Positions 33,305 to 40,269 of a stretch of 40,269 nt of DNA are shown one piece after another (positions within the stretch are counted from its first letter, which is position 1; the number at the start of each line of letters is the position of its first letter). The notes under the pieces are model-generated. The model saw nothing but the letters and a program-made list of their open reading frames with translations, did not search any database and was not told the origin of the DNA. Made by a program: the position numbers and the translations under genes. Source of the DNA: Arthrobacter sp. Br18 (GTDB lineage: Bacteria; Actinomycetota; Actinomycetes; Actinomycetales; Micrococcaceae); assembly GCF_000520555.1 (NCBI RefSeq), contig NZ_KI914846.1, forward strand, positions 141,319 to 181,587. Direction: 5' to 3'.

Positions 33305-33328
33305 TTTACCGACCGATCGTTCTGTAAA
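33305..33328 (-). promoter_or_regulatory. PaaR-type operator before paaJFH
   Basis: A 24-base palindrome with 10 of 12 paired positions, TTTACCGACCGA against TTTACAGAACGA, the most symmetric of the five sites. A TACAGT hexamer on the minus strand (33330-33335) directly precedes it and may be the -10; no good -35 is seen. Confidence 0.72.
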
Positions 33329-33432
33329 AACTGTAGCAGGATCGGTCGGCGGTCACCCCGCATCAGCCTCCGGCCCGGGCTCAGGGGGCCGTCATTGTCC
33401 GCGATCCACTTCCATCTGCGGTGTCGACCTCC

Positions 33433-33438
33433 TAGCCT
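33433..33438 (+). promoter_or_regulatory. Probable -10 of a leaderless VOC-protein message
   Basis: TAGCCT ends six bases before the ATG at 33445 (spacer TTCTGA). No ribosome site is present. Confidence 0.4.
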
Positions 33439-33444
33439 TTCTGA

Positions 33445-33882
33445 ATGGCTTTCGCGATCCAGATCACCATCGACAGCACGAATCCCCACGCGCAAGCCGA
33501 CTGGTGGGCCGAGACCCTGGACTGGATCGTCGAGCCGACGGACCAGGCCTTCGTCGACAGGATGCTCGAGGCCGGCTATGCCCGGCCCGACGAACTGCTG
33601 CAGCACGGGGGCACCAGGGTCTGGAAGGCCGGCGCCGCGATCTGCCGTGCTGAGGACGTGGGACGCAAGGGCCGGCAGCGCATCCTGTTCCAACCCGTAC
33701 CTGAGGCCAAAAGCACCAAGAACCGTGTGCATGTGGACATCAATCTCGACGGCGAGGACAAGGATGCCCTGCGCGCGTCCCTCGAGGCGCGGAGCGCGAG
33801 GTTCATCCACGCGGGCTCCCAGGGCCCGCACACCTGGTACACCATGGCCGACCCGGAGGGCAACGAGTTCTGCCTCGGCTAG
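33445..33882 (+). CDS. VOC-superfamily (glyoxalase-like) protein
   Basis: 145 residues, a single vicinal-oxygen-chelate unit. It begins FAIQITIDSTNPHAQADWWA and ends WYTMADPEGNEFCLG, the standard last strand with the metal-ligand Glu; VHVDINLDGEDKDALRASLE forms the second module. The actual substrate is not recognisable; members of this small actinobacterial group are often annotated only by fold. It stands alone between paaJ (divergent) and menB. Confidence 0.8.
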   Translation: MAFAIQITIDSTNPHAQADWWAETLDWIVEPTDQAFVDRMLEAGYARPDELLQHGGTRVWKAGAAICRAEDVGRKGRQRILFQPVPEAKSTKNRVHVDINLDGEDKDALRASLEARSARFIHAGSQGPHTWYTMADPEGNEFCLG

Positions 33883-33917
33883 CCCTACGGCAGCCTGTCC
33901 GAGGCAGGGCGCCCGGC

Positions 33918-33923
33918 TAGACT
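33918..33923 (+). promoter_or_regulatory. Probable -10 of a leaderless menB message
   Basis: TAGACT ends six bases before the GTG at 33930 (spacer CGGTGA), with no ribosome site. A weak -35 candidate CTGTCC sits 17 bases upstream. Confidence 0.45.
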
Positions 33924-33929
33924 CGGTGA

Positions 33930-34883
33930 GTGACATTCGATCTTCCTCCCCAGGTATCCGACACCTTCGACCCGCTGAGGTGGCGCGTGGTGTCGTGCTT
34001 CGAGGACTTCGCCGACCTGACCTACCACCGCCAGGTGGAACGGGATGCCGGCGGGCGCATCCTGCGGGACCTGCCCACGGTGCGGATCGCCTTCGACCGA
34101 CCGGAAGTTCGCAATGCATTCCGCCCCGGCACCGTGGATGAGCTGTATCGCGCGATGGACCACGCCAGGATGACCCCCGACGTCGCAAGCGTCCTGCTGA
34201 CGGGTAACGGCCCGTCTCCCAAGGACGGTGGGCACTCCTTCTGTTCGGGCGGCGACCAGCGGATCCGCGGACGCGACGGCTACCGCTACGCGGAAGGAAC
34301 GACGACGGAGACGATCGACCCTGCACGGGCCGGTCGCCTCCATATCCTGGAGGTGCAGCGACTGATGCGCACCATGCCGAAGGTTGTCATCGCCGTGGTC
34401 AACGGCTGGGCAGCGGGCGGCGGACACAGCCTCCACGTGGTGGCCGACCTCACGATCGCCTCCCGGCAGCACGGGCGCTTCAAGCAGACGGACGCCACCG
34501 TGGGAAGCTTCGACGCAGGGTACGGCTCAGCACTGCTCGCCCGGCAGATCGGCCAGAAGAAAGCCCGCGAGATCTTCTTCCTGGCCCGCGAGTATTCCGC
34601 TGAAGACATGGTGACCGCCGGGGCCGTGAACGAGGCAGTGGACCACGAACTGCTGGAGGAGACGGCGCTGCGCTACGCCGCCGACATCGCCCGCCAGAGC
34701 CCCCAGGCCATCCGGATGCTGAAATTCGCCTTCAACCTGGCCGACGACGGCCTTGCGGGCCAGCAGGTCTTCGCCGGTGAGGCAACGCGCCTGGCGTACA
34801 TGACCGATGAGGCAACCGAGGGCAAGGAAGCCTTCCTGGAAAAGCGCGACCCCGACTGGTCGGCCTTCCCCTACTACTTCTAG
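33930..34883 (+). CDS. menB: 1,4-dihydroxy-2-naphthoyl-CoA synthase MenB
   Basis: 317 residues from a GTG. It closes the second ring of menaquinone from o-succinylbenzoyl-CoA. Crotonase fold with the MenB signatures GGHSFCSGGDQRIRGRDGY (about 100-118), VVNGWAAGGGHSLHVVADLT and RHGRFKQTDATVGSFDAGYG-like text here read as QHGRFKQTDATVGSFDAGYG, then WSAFPYYF at the end. N-terminal DTFDPLRWRVV is typical of actinobacterial MenB. Seven bases separate it from menE. Confidence 0.95.
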   Translation: MTFDLPPQVSDTFDPLRWRVVSCFEDFADLTYHRQVERDAGGRILRDLPTVRIAFDRPEVRNAFRPGTVDELYRAMDHARMTPDVASVLLTGNGPSPKDGGHSFCSGGDQRIRGRDGYRYAEGTTTETIDPARAGRLHILEVQRLMRTMPKVVIAVVNGWAAGGGHSLHVVADLTIASRQHGRFKQTDATVGSFDAGYGSALLARQIGQKKAREIFFLAREYSAEDMVTAGAVNEAVDHELLEETALRYAADIARQSPQAIRMLKFAFNLADDGLAGQQVFAGEATRLAYMTDEATEGKEAFLEKRDPDWSAFPYYF

Positions 34884-34890
34884 GACCCGC

Positions 34891-36027
34891 ATGGAACTCC
34901 TACCCATTCACACACCTTCCGATTTCGACCCGCTGACGCTTCTCAAGCCCCTGGCCGACGCACTGGCTGGTGAAGGCCCCGCTGTCGCTCCGCACCTGGA
35001 GGCCGACCAGCAGTTCGACGGCGAGTTGCCCAATGACGAGATTGCGGCGGTCATCAGCACCTCCGGTTCCACCGGCACCCCCAAACAGACCATGCTGAGC
35101 GTCGACGCGCTCGCCGCCTCGGCCATGGGAACAGCTCTGGCGTTGAAGGCCGAAGGCCAGTGGCTGCTGGCCCTCCCCGTGTCCTATGTGGCAGGCTTCC
35201 AGGTGCTCGTGCGCTCGCTCTACGCCGGTACCCAGCCCTGGGTTGTGGGTACCGCGCAACCCTTCGACGCCGACACCTTCACCGCCGCAGCCGGGGAACT
35301 GACCGACCGCATCCGGTTCACGTCCCTGGTGCCCACCCAACTGCAGCGGCTCCTTGCCGATCCCTCCCCGGAGACCCTGAAGGTCCTCCGGCGCTTCGAT
35401 GCGATCCTGCTCGGCGGTGCTCCCGCAAACTCCCCCCTCCGCAGCGAGGTTCGGAAACACGGGTTGAACGTGGTGACCACGTATGGGATGAGTGAGACGT
35501 GCGGGGGATGCGTGTACGACGGAGTGCCGCTCGACGGCGTCCAGGTCACCTCCGAGGAGGGACGACTGTGGATCGGCGGCCCGGTCCTGGCGGACGGCTA
35601 TCTCAACAGCCCTCAACTCACTGACGAGCGTTTCCCCTACAACTCGGGCCGGCGCTGGTACCGCACGGACGACGCCGGAGAGGTTGCTCCGGACGGAACC
35701 GTCTCCGTCGGCGGGAGGATGGACGACGTCATCGTCACCGGTGGCCTGAAGGTGTCAGCTGCCGTGGTGGCGGACGTCATCGAATCCATTCCGGGCGTGA
35801 GCCAGGCGCTCGTCGTCGGCATTCCCAGTGTCCAGTGGGGCATGGCGGTGGCCGCCGCCGTCGTCGGAACCGCGGACACTCAGCTGGTGCGCCAGCGTGT
35901 GCATGACGCACTGGGCGCGCACGCGGTACCTAAATCGGTCCTGACCCTCGACGCGTTGCCCCTCCTGCCGGGCGGGAAGCCCGACCGCAGGACAATCCAG
36001 GCACTGCTCGCAAGAACCGGCTCCTGA
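34891..36027 (+). CDS. menE: o-Succinylbenzoate-CoA ligase MenE
   Basis: 378 residues from the ATG at 34891; the frame opens earlier at 34807 inside menB. It activates o-succinylbenzoate with ATP and CoA, giving the substrate of MenB. ANL motifs: STSGSTGTPKQTMLS (about 56-70), TYGMSETCGGCVYDGVPLD, YRTDDAGEVAPDG and GGRMDDVIVTGGLKVSA. The C-terminal lysine region LLPGGKPDRRTIQ is present. It is shorter than E. coli MenE in the N-terminal part, as is usual in this phylum. Gene order menB-menE-menA is the same direction. Confidence 0.93.
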   Translation: MELLPIHTPSDFDPLTLLKPLADALAGEGPAVAPHLEADQQFDGELPNDEIAAVISTSGSTGTPKQTMLSVDALAASAMGTALALKAEGQWLLALPVSYVAGFQVLVRSLYAGTQPWVVGTAQPFDADTFTAAAGELTDRIRFTSLVPTQLQRLLADPSPETLKVLRRFDAILLGGAPANSPLRSEVRKHGLNVVTTYGMSETCGGCVYDGVPLDGVQVTSEEGRLWIGGPVLADGYLNSPQLTDERFPYNSGRRWYRTDDAGEVAPDGTVSVGGRMDDVIVTGGLKVSAAVVADVIESIPGVSQALVVGIPSVQWGMAVAAAVVGTADTQLVRQRVHDALGAHAVPKSVLTLDALPLLPGGKPDRRTIQALLARTGS

Positions 36028-36074
36028 CGAAGCCTCCTGCCAAACGACCCGTGGATACCCAGCAAAGGAATACC

Positions 36075-36959
36075 GTGGCGACTGCCGCTCAATGGCTCGA
36101 GGGAGCCCGCCCCCGAACGCTGCCCATGGCCCTGGCTCCGGTGATCATCGGTAGTGCAGCAGCCTACGGGCTGGGCGCGTTTCGGCCACTGAACGCGGTG
36201 CTCGCTGCGGCCGTGGCAGTGCTGCTGCAGGTCGGTGTCAACTATGCCAACGATTACTCCGACGGCATCCGGGGCACCGATGACAACCGCGTGGGCCCGC
36301 TGCGCCTCACCGGCTCACGCGCCGCCGAACCCCGTCAGGTGAAATCCGCGGCCTTCGGCTGCTTCGCCGCCGCCACGGCTGCAGGACTGGTGCTGATTCT
36401 GCTCTCGCAGGCATGGTTCCTGCTGCTGGTCGGAATCGGCTGCGTCGCCGCTGCCTGGGGCTACACCGGAGGCAGGAACCCCTACGGCTACCGTGGGCTC
36501 GGCGACATCTTCGTCTTCGTCTTTTTCGGCCTCGTGGCGACGCTCGGCACCACCTTCACCCAGGCCGGCCAGCTGAGCGCTCCTGCATGGGTCGGCGCCC
36601 TCGGCACCGGGCTGATCGCCACGGCACTGCTCATGGCCAACAATGTGCGCGATATCCCCACGGACCGCGAGGCCGGGAAACTGACGCTCGCCGTGCGGCT
36701 GGGTGACCGGGCCGCACGGGCCAGCTACGTGGGGATGTTGGCCACAGCTGTCCTGCTGCCCGTGGTGCTGATTCTCGGCTACCCGTGGGTGATGCTGGTT
36801 CTTCTGCTGATCCCCGCGTGCCTTCGGCCGAGCAGGGTGATGCTCACCGGCTCCCGGCGCGAAGAGCTTATTCCCGTTCTCAAGTTGACGGGACTGATCA
36901 ATCTGGCCTTCAGCCTACTGTTCGGGCTGGGGATCGTGCTGTCCACCGGTCAGGGCTGA
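36075..36959 (+). CDS. menA: 1,4-dihydroxy-2-naphthoate polyprenyltransferase MenA
   Basis: 294 residues from the GTG at 36075, preceded by AAAGGAA; a GTG at 36051 would add eight residues. Membrane prenyltransferase that attaches the isoprenoid tail to dihydroxynaphthoate. Eight to nine helices are visible. The first acidic motif is NYANDYSDGIRGTDDNR (about 64-80) and the second NNVRDIPTDREAGKLTLAVR (about 193-212), both needed for Mg-diphosphate binding. The start WLEGARPRTLPMALAPVIIG is typical. Gene lies 47 bases after menE. Confidence 0.94.
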   Translation: MATAAQWLEGARPRTLPMALAPVIIGSAAAYGLGAFRPLNAVLAAAVAVLLQVGVNYANDYSDGIRGTDDNRVGPLRLTGSRAAEPRQVKSAAFGCFAAATAAGLVLILLSQAWFLLLVGIGCVAAAWGYTGGRNPYGYRGLGDIFVFVFFGLVATLGTTFTQAGQLSAPAWVGALGTGLIATALLMANNVRDIPTDREAGKLTLAVRLGDRAARASYVGMLATAVLLPVVLILGYPWVMLVLLLIPACLRPSRVMLTGSRREELIPVLKLTGLINLAFSLLFGLGIVLSTGQG

Positions 36960-36962
36960 CGG

Positions 36963-37277
36963 CTAGTTGTTCCGCGCCTGATCCGGTCGGGGCCGGCGAT
37001 CCGCGTTCACCGCTGCGTTCGCATCGAAGCGATCCTCGGCTTCGGCGTCGTCGAGCTCCATCGCGTTACGTACCGGCGGCGCGCCATCCCTGAAACGCCG
37101 CTGGAGGCTGGCGGCGGCGGCGTCGCGCATCGGCCGGAAAAACAGGTAGGTGATGCACCAGGCAAGGATGGCGGCGACTACTGCGGACAGCACCGCCCCC
37201 AGCTGCAGGAACATGCAGATGACGAAGAAAACGATCACGAGCAGGAGTCGAAGGGCTGTGAATTTGAGGAAGGCCAC
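36963..37277 (-). CDS. DUF4229 small membrane protein
   Basis: 104 residues from a GTG at 37277. Two hydrophobic segments, LRLLLVIVFFVICMFLQL and VLSAVVAAILAWCITYLFF, are followed by RPMRDAAAASLQRRF and an acidic/polar tail (ELDDAEAEDRFDANA). This is the DUF4229 layout, often found next to menA in actinobacteria. Function unknown. It converges with menA (3-base gap) and diverges from the PLDc_N protein. Confidence 0.8.
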   Translation of the reverse strand: MAFLKFTALRLLLVIVFFVICMFLQLGAVLSAVVAAILAWCITYLFFRPMRDAAAASLQRRFRDGAPPVRNAMELDDAEAEDRFDANAAVNADRRPRPDQARNN

Positions 37278-37295
37278 TGCTCAAGTTTACTCGCC

Positions 37296-37301
37296 TACAC
37301 T
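37296..37301 (+). promoter_or_regulatory. Probable -10 of a leaderless PLDc_N-protein message
   Basis: TACACT ends six bases before the ATG at 37308 (spacer TGGTGT), with no ribosome site between. Confidence 0.42.
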
Positions 37302-37307
37302 TGGTGT

Positions 37308-37790
37308 ATGCCGCGCCTCTTGCTCTTTCTGGCGATTCTTGGAGTCGCTGTCATCATCTACGCACTGATTGACTGCATCATGAGCAAGCGGCACGAGGTG
37401 CGAAGCATTTCGAAGCCGGCCTGGCTCATCATCATCATCCTCCTGCCCCTTATCGGCACCGCGATGTGGTTCCTCTTCGGCCGTCCCCGCTCCGCCCCTC
37501 CGGGGCCCGGACGGCCCGCCCGCCGCCATCCGACCGCGCCGGACGATGATCCCCAATTCCTCCAGAACCTTGAGACGAAGCGCCGCCAGCAGGCACGCGA
37601 AGCAGAACGGCGTCGGAAGGAACAGGAGCTGAAGGCCCGCGAGGCGAAGAAGAACAAGGGCGCAGAGGACGGCGACAAAGGCAGCGGTCCAGCCGCTCCT
37701 GGCAATGCGGCCGGCCCGGTCCAAGGGCAGACCAACGACGACGACGCCGGACCCCCCAATACCGATGCCGGGCGACCCCAGGGCCCCTAG
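37308..37790 (+). CDS. PLDc_N-domain small membrane protein
   Basis: 160 residues. Two helices flank a short loop: LLLFLAILGVAVIIYALIDC, then SISKPAWLIIIILLPLIGTA followed by MWFLFGRPRS. This is the phospholipase-D N-terminal (PLDc_N) membrane hairpin standing alone, with no HKD catalytic domain, so it is not a phospholipase. A charged helical stretch (LETKRRQQAREAERRRKEQE) and a Pro/Asp-rich tail are cytoplasmic. Neighbourhood with menA and DUF4229 is common in Micrococcales. Role unknown. Confidence 0.8.
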   Translation: MPRLLLFLAILGVAVIIYALIDCIMSKRHEVRSISKPAWLIIIILLPLIGTAMWFLFGRPRSAPPGPGRPARRHPTAPDDDPQFLQNLETKRRQQAREAERRRKEQELKAREAKKNKGAEDGDKGSGPAAPGNAAGPVQGQTNDDDAGPPNTDAGRPQGP

Positions 37791-37840
37791 CTCACCCGGG
37801 ACGGGACCCTGCACATCTCCCCAGCGGACGCCCGACGCCC

Positions 37841-37991
37841 CCGAACCAAAAAGGTGCGCAGCAACGGCGGGTCCACGACGCCGACACCCACCACACCTAC
37901 GCAGCAGCCGCGGTCACTCATGACCCGAACCGAAAAGTTGCGCAGCAACGGCGGGTCCACGCCGCCGACACCCACCACACGTGCGCAACTT
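37841..37991. repeat. Two copies of a 64-bp palindromic repeat between convergent genes
   Basis: 37841-37904 and 37925-37988 are direct repeats, an 84-base period and roughly 90 percent identity by eye. The second copy is bounded by exact inverted arms, AAGTTGCGCA (37935-37944) and TGCGCAACTT (37982-37991), and contains an inner GGCG...CGCC. In the first copy the arms have drifted. It lies in the 240-base gap between the PLDc_N gene and ccsB, whose transcripts converge, so it may act as a two-way terminator or be a REP-like mobile repeat. Confidence 0.8.
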
Positions 37992-38032
37992 CCGTCGGAA
38001 CGGGAACGTGAACCGTCTGCGCGTTGCTGGAT

Positions 38033-39061
38033 TCAGGCGTAGCTGTGCAGGCCCGAGAAGTAGATGTTCACGATGGTGAAGTTGAACACGATGCAGGCGT
38101 AGCCGACGATGGATAGCCACGCGGCGCGGGTCCCCGTCCAGCCACGGGTGGCCCGGGCGTGCAGGTACCCGGCGTAGACCGTCCAGATGACGAAGGTCCA
38201 CACTTCCTTGACGTCCCAGCCCCAATACCGTCCCCACGCCTGTTCGGCCCAGATGGCGCCGGCCATCAGCGTGAACGTCCAGCCGACGAAGGCGATCGCG
38301 TTGAGCCGGTAGGACAGGTTTTCGAGGCTGAGAGCGGAGGGGACCACCCGCATGAACTTCGCATTGTCGGGCCGGCCTGCGGCGACCTTCCCCTCACGCG
38401 AGGCCTGCACCAGCTGCAGGACCGACATGGCGAAGGTGATGGTGAACAGGGCCGACGACGCCACCGCCACCGATACGTGCACTACGAGCCAGTAGCTCTG
38501 GAGGGCTGGGACGAGGCTCGCCACGGGGGTGGGGAATCCGACGGTTGCGGCGCACAGCATCATCACCACGAGGCCGATCACGAAGGACCCGACGAACCGC
38601 AGGTCCTTGCGGGTGATGGCGATCAGGAAGATCACCGCGACGAAGAATGCTCCCGTGGTGCAGAACTCGTACATGTTTCCCCAGGGGACCCGATTCGCCG
38701 CGAAGCCGCGAGTGATGACTGCCACCCCGTGGATGGCGGCTGCAAGTACTGTCAGTGCCACGGCGACGCGGGCCGAGGACCGTGGGCGGCCGGAGCCGTA
38801 ATCCATCGAGTCGTCGGCAGTGGCCGCGTCGGGCGGCAGCGCTGCGGAAGCGCCCGGACGACCCCCCACACCGGCCAGTGCGGCGGCGCGCTCCGACGCC
38901 ACCGCCTGCTCGCCCGCAAGCCTGGCTTCGACGTCGTTGATGGCCTTGCTCGACTTCACCAGGTCCAGCACGAAGAAGACGAACGCCGCCATGTAGGCGA
39001 TGGACGCCAGCAGCATGAATAGCTCGCTGATTCCGCCCAGTTCAGTGTTAACGCTTGGCAT
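38033..39061 (-). CDS. ccsB: Cytochrome c maturation protein CcsB (CcsA/ResC family)
   Basis: 342 residues, eight or so helices. It is the haem-handling half of the system II cytochrome c synthase. The haem motif WGRYWGWDVKEVWTFVIW (near 277-294) is the WWD signature; flanking histidines lie in VVHVSVAVASSA, IHGVAVITRG and YLHARATRGW. A long polar loop (about 45-95) is usual in actinobacterial members. The start overlaps the stop of resB by one base (TAATG), so the two are co-translated. Confidence 0.93.
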   Translation of the reverse strand: MPSVNTELGGISELFMLLASIAYMAAFVFFVLDLVKSSKAINDVEARLAGEQAVASERAAALAGVGGRPGASAALPPDAATADDSMDYGSGRPRSSARVAVALTVLAAAIHGVAVITRGFAANRVPWGNMYEFCTTGAFFVAVIFLIAITRKDLRFVGSFVIGLVVMMLCAATVGFPTPVASLVPALQSYWLVVHVSVAVASSALFTITFAMSVLQLVQASREGKVAAGRPDNAKFMRVVPSALSLENLSYRLNAIAFVGWTFTLMAGAIWAEQAWGRYWGWDVKEVWTFVIWTVYAGYLHARATRGWTGTRAAWLSIVGYACIVFNFTIVNIYFSGLHSYA

Positions 39062-40269
39062 TACTTGTCCTTCGCATCGTTGTGGGATTCCCCCGTGCCG
39101 GAACCGGCGGCGCGCGCTCCGGCGGTCTGCAATTCATTTTCGCCTGTGCTCGGTTGCTGCACCAGCCAGGATCTGGCAAGCAGACCCTCCACCGCCTTCG
39201 CTTCAGCAGGAAGCCGATGGTCGGAGCCCCTGGCCAGGAGCCCGTACTCCACCATCACCCGCCCGTCGTCATGCGCGCCCGTGCGCACCCACATCCTTCG
39301 CCTGCCGATGAACAGCGAGGCCGACAGCCCTGTCAGCGCGAGCGTCGAGAACACCAGCGCGCCGAACTGCCCGGGATCATGGTGGACATCGAGGGCAACA
39401 TAGCGCCGAAGTCCGTCGAAGGTGATGGACCCCTTGCCCTCGGGCAGTTCGTAGGTTTCCTCGGCGCCGAGGACGATCCCGCCGTCGTCGCTGGTGCGGC
39501 TGTTCAGTTCGGTGAGGTTCTCGGTGTCAAGGACATAGACGTTCTTGGGATCTCCCTCGTCCAGCCCCAGGTCGCCGTAGTAGGCGTTGAGGTTCAACTG
39601 CGGGTTGAACGGGTCGGGATCACTGGAGAACGAAACGCCGGCCTCGTCCACCGACGCTGTCGGCAGGAAGAACCCCACGAACCCGAGCTGCTCGGGCTGT
39701 GCATCAGGAGCCTTGATGACCATCAGTGAGGTGTACAGGCCGTCCGAGGGCACTGCAACCACGGGACCTTCGAGAGCGATGTTGCCGTCGCCGTCGCGGA
39801 CGGTGACGACCGGCGCGTACCCGTTTCCCACCAGGTACAGGCTGGTGCCGCCGATGGTGATGGGATCGTTGACCTTCAGGACCTGCTCCTCGGGCTCAGC
39901 GCCCGGTCCGTCCTGTGTGGTGACGTCGGCAGTGAAGTCGGTGGGCGACCCGTAGTTGGTGGGCGACCGGTCGAACTGCACGTCGAAGTTGTCCAGCCGG
40001 ATGGAATACGGCTCGAGCTGGTCTCCCGAGAAGTTCGAGCCCGGTGTGAACGAGTCATAGCCAACGAGGGTATTGACGAAGCTGTCACCCTCCACGATGA
40101 TTTTCTGTCCGTTGTAGCCGAATAGGCTCCCCACGGCCACGGAGATCAGTACCCCGATGAGTGATGTGTGGAAGACGAGGTTCCCCAGTTCCTTCGAGAG
40201 CCCGCGTTCGGCCCCCACCGACGGCCGGTCGGTCCCGGTGTCCCGCACCTCTACGCGGTACCCGCGTTT
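39061..40269 (-). CDS. resB: Cytochrome c biogenesis protein ResB, N-terminus beyond window
   Basis: Partial: 402 codons plus stop, open at the window end (the first readable residues are KRGYRVEV; the GTG at 40248 is internal). ResB is the membrane partner of CcsB, delivering reduced apocytochrome for haem attachment outside the membrane. Visible are a membrane segment FHTSLIGVLISVAVGSLFGY, a large extracytoplasmic domain (GQKIIVEGDSFVNT to YELPEGKGSITFDGLRRYVA), and the last helix FGALVFSTLALTGLSASLFI. The missing part should hold the first two to three helices. The acidic C-terminal tail is not conserved. Confidence 0.92.
   Translation of the reverse strand, partial: KRGYRVEVRDTGTDRPSVGAERGLSKELGNLVFHTSLIGVLISVAVGSLFGYNGQKIIVEGDSFVNTLVGYDSFTPGSNFSGDQLEPYSIRLDNFDVQFDRSPTNYGSPTDFTADVTTQDGPGAEPEEQVLKVNDPITIGGTSLYLVGNGYAPVVTVRDGDGNIALEGPVVAVPSDGLYTSLMVIKAPDAQPEQLGFVGFFLPTASVDEAGVSFSSDPDPFNPQLNLNAYYGDLGLDEGDPKNVYVLDTENLTELNSRTSDDGGIVLGAEETYELPEGKGSITFDGLRRYVALDVHHDPGQFGALVFSTLALTGLSASLFIGRRRMWVRTGAHDDGRVMVEYGLLARGSDHRLPAEAKAVEGLLARSWLVQQPSTGENELQTAGARAAGSGTGESHNDAKDK

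Noticed and set aside
33265-34326. Long N-terminal extension of paaJ frame through menB on the other strand
   Set aside because: Extension is Arg/Gly/Pro-rich and antisense to VOC and menB; the ATG at 33264 has a ribosome site and aligns with thiolase starts.
1-40269. CRISPR array, rRNA or tRNA genes
   Set aside because: No regularly spaced identical repeats beyond the short arrays listed, and no cloverleaf or rRNA-like stretch recognised by eye; a tRNA scan could still find one.

Overview
High-GC actinobacterial chromosome. The gene set points to Micrococcales, most likely an Arthrobacter-like Micrococcaceae: an aerobic phenylacetyl-CoA pathway, menaquinone genes menB-menE-menA beside small DUF4229 and PLDc_N membrane proteins, and system II cytochrome c maturation genes resB-ccsB. 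The genus is inferred from gene content and codon style only.

Layout. 1-1424 (minus): a class F sortase cut by the window edge and a DUF4397 cell-surface protein broken by one frameshift. 1542-5380 (minus): paaABCDE, the ring-1,2-phenylacetyl-CoA epoxidase operon, behind a clear promoter and operator. 5535-9307 (minus): a secreted propeller/Fn3/PKD protein and a Ser/Pro-rich membrane-anchored partner. 9633-10526 (minus): a two-helix potassium channel. 10782-13001 (plus): oligopeptidase B. 13035-15514 (plus): paaI, paaK and a TetR regulator (paaR). 15.5-25.7 kb: an accessory island read on the minus strand, bounded on the left by an IS481 transposase scrap. It holds three glycosyltransferases, the remains of a fourth, an HPr-kinase-like ATPase, a flippase, a large polytopic membrane protein, small duplicated membrane proteins and a metallophosphoesterase; together they look like a surface-glycan assembly locus. 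25735-28383: paaZ (minus) and a divergent hotdog thioesterase (plus). 28380-30465: DinB-like, GNAT and SGNH hydrolase genes. 30462-33264 (minus): paaJ-paaF-paaH, the beta-oxidation end of the pathway. 33445-36959 (plus): VOC protein, menB, menE, menA. 36963-37790: two small membrane proteins. 38033-40269 (minus): ccsB and resB, the latter cut by the window end.

How it works together. PaaK activates phenylacetate, PaaABCDE epoxidises the ring, PaaZ opens it and oxidises the aldehyde, PaaF/PaaH/PaaJ cut the chain to acetyl-CoA and succinyl-CoA, and the thioesterases rescue stalled CoA esters. No paaG (epoxide to oxepin isomerase) is visible here. The same imperfect palindrome (TTACCGAnCGTTCGTTC-like) lies just upstream of paaA, paaI, paaR, paaZ/thioesterase and paaJ, and three copies touch the -10 of a good promoter, so one PaaR regulon is visible in five scattered pieces. 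Several other genes start exactly six bases after a TAnnnT hexamer, which suggests leaderless transcripts. No rRNA, tRNA or CRISPR array was seen.
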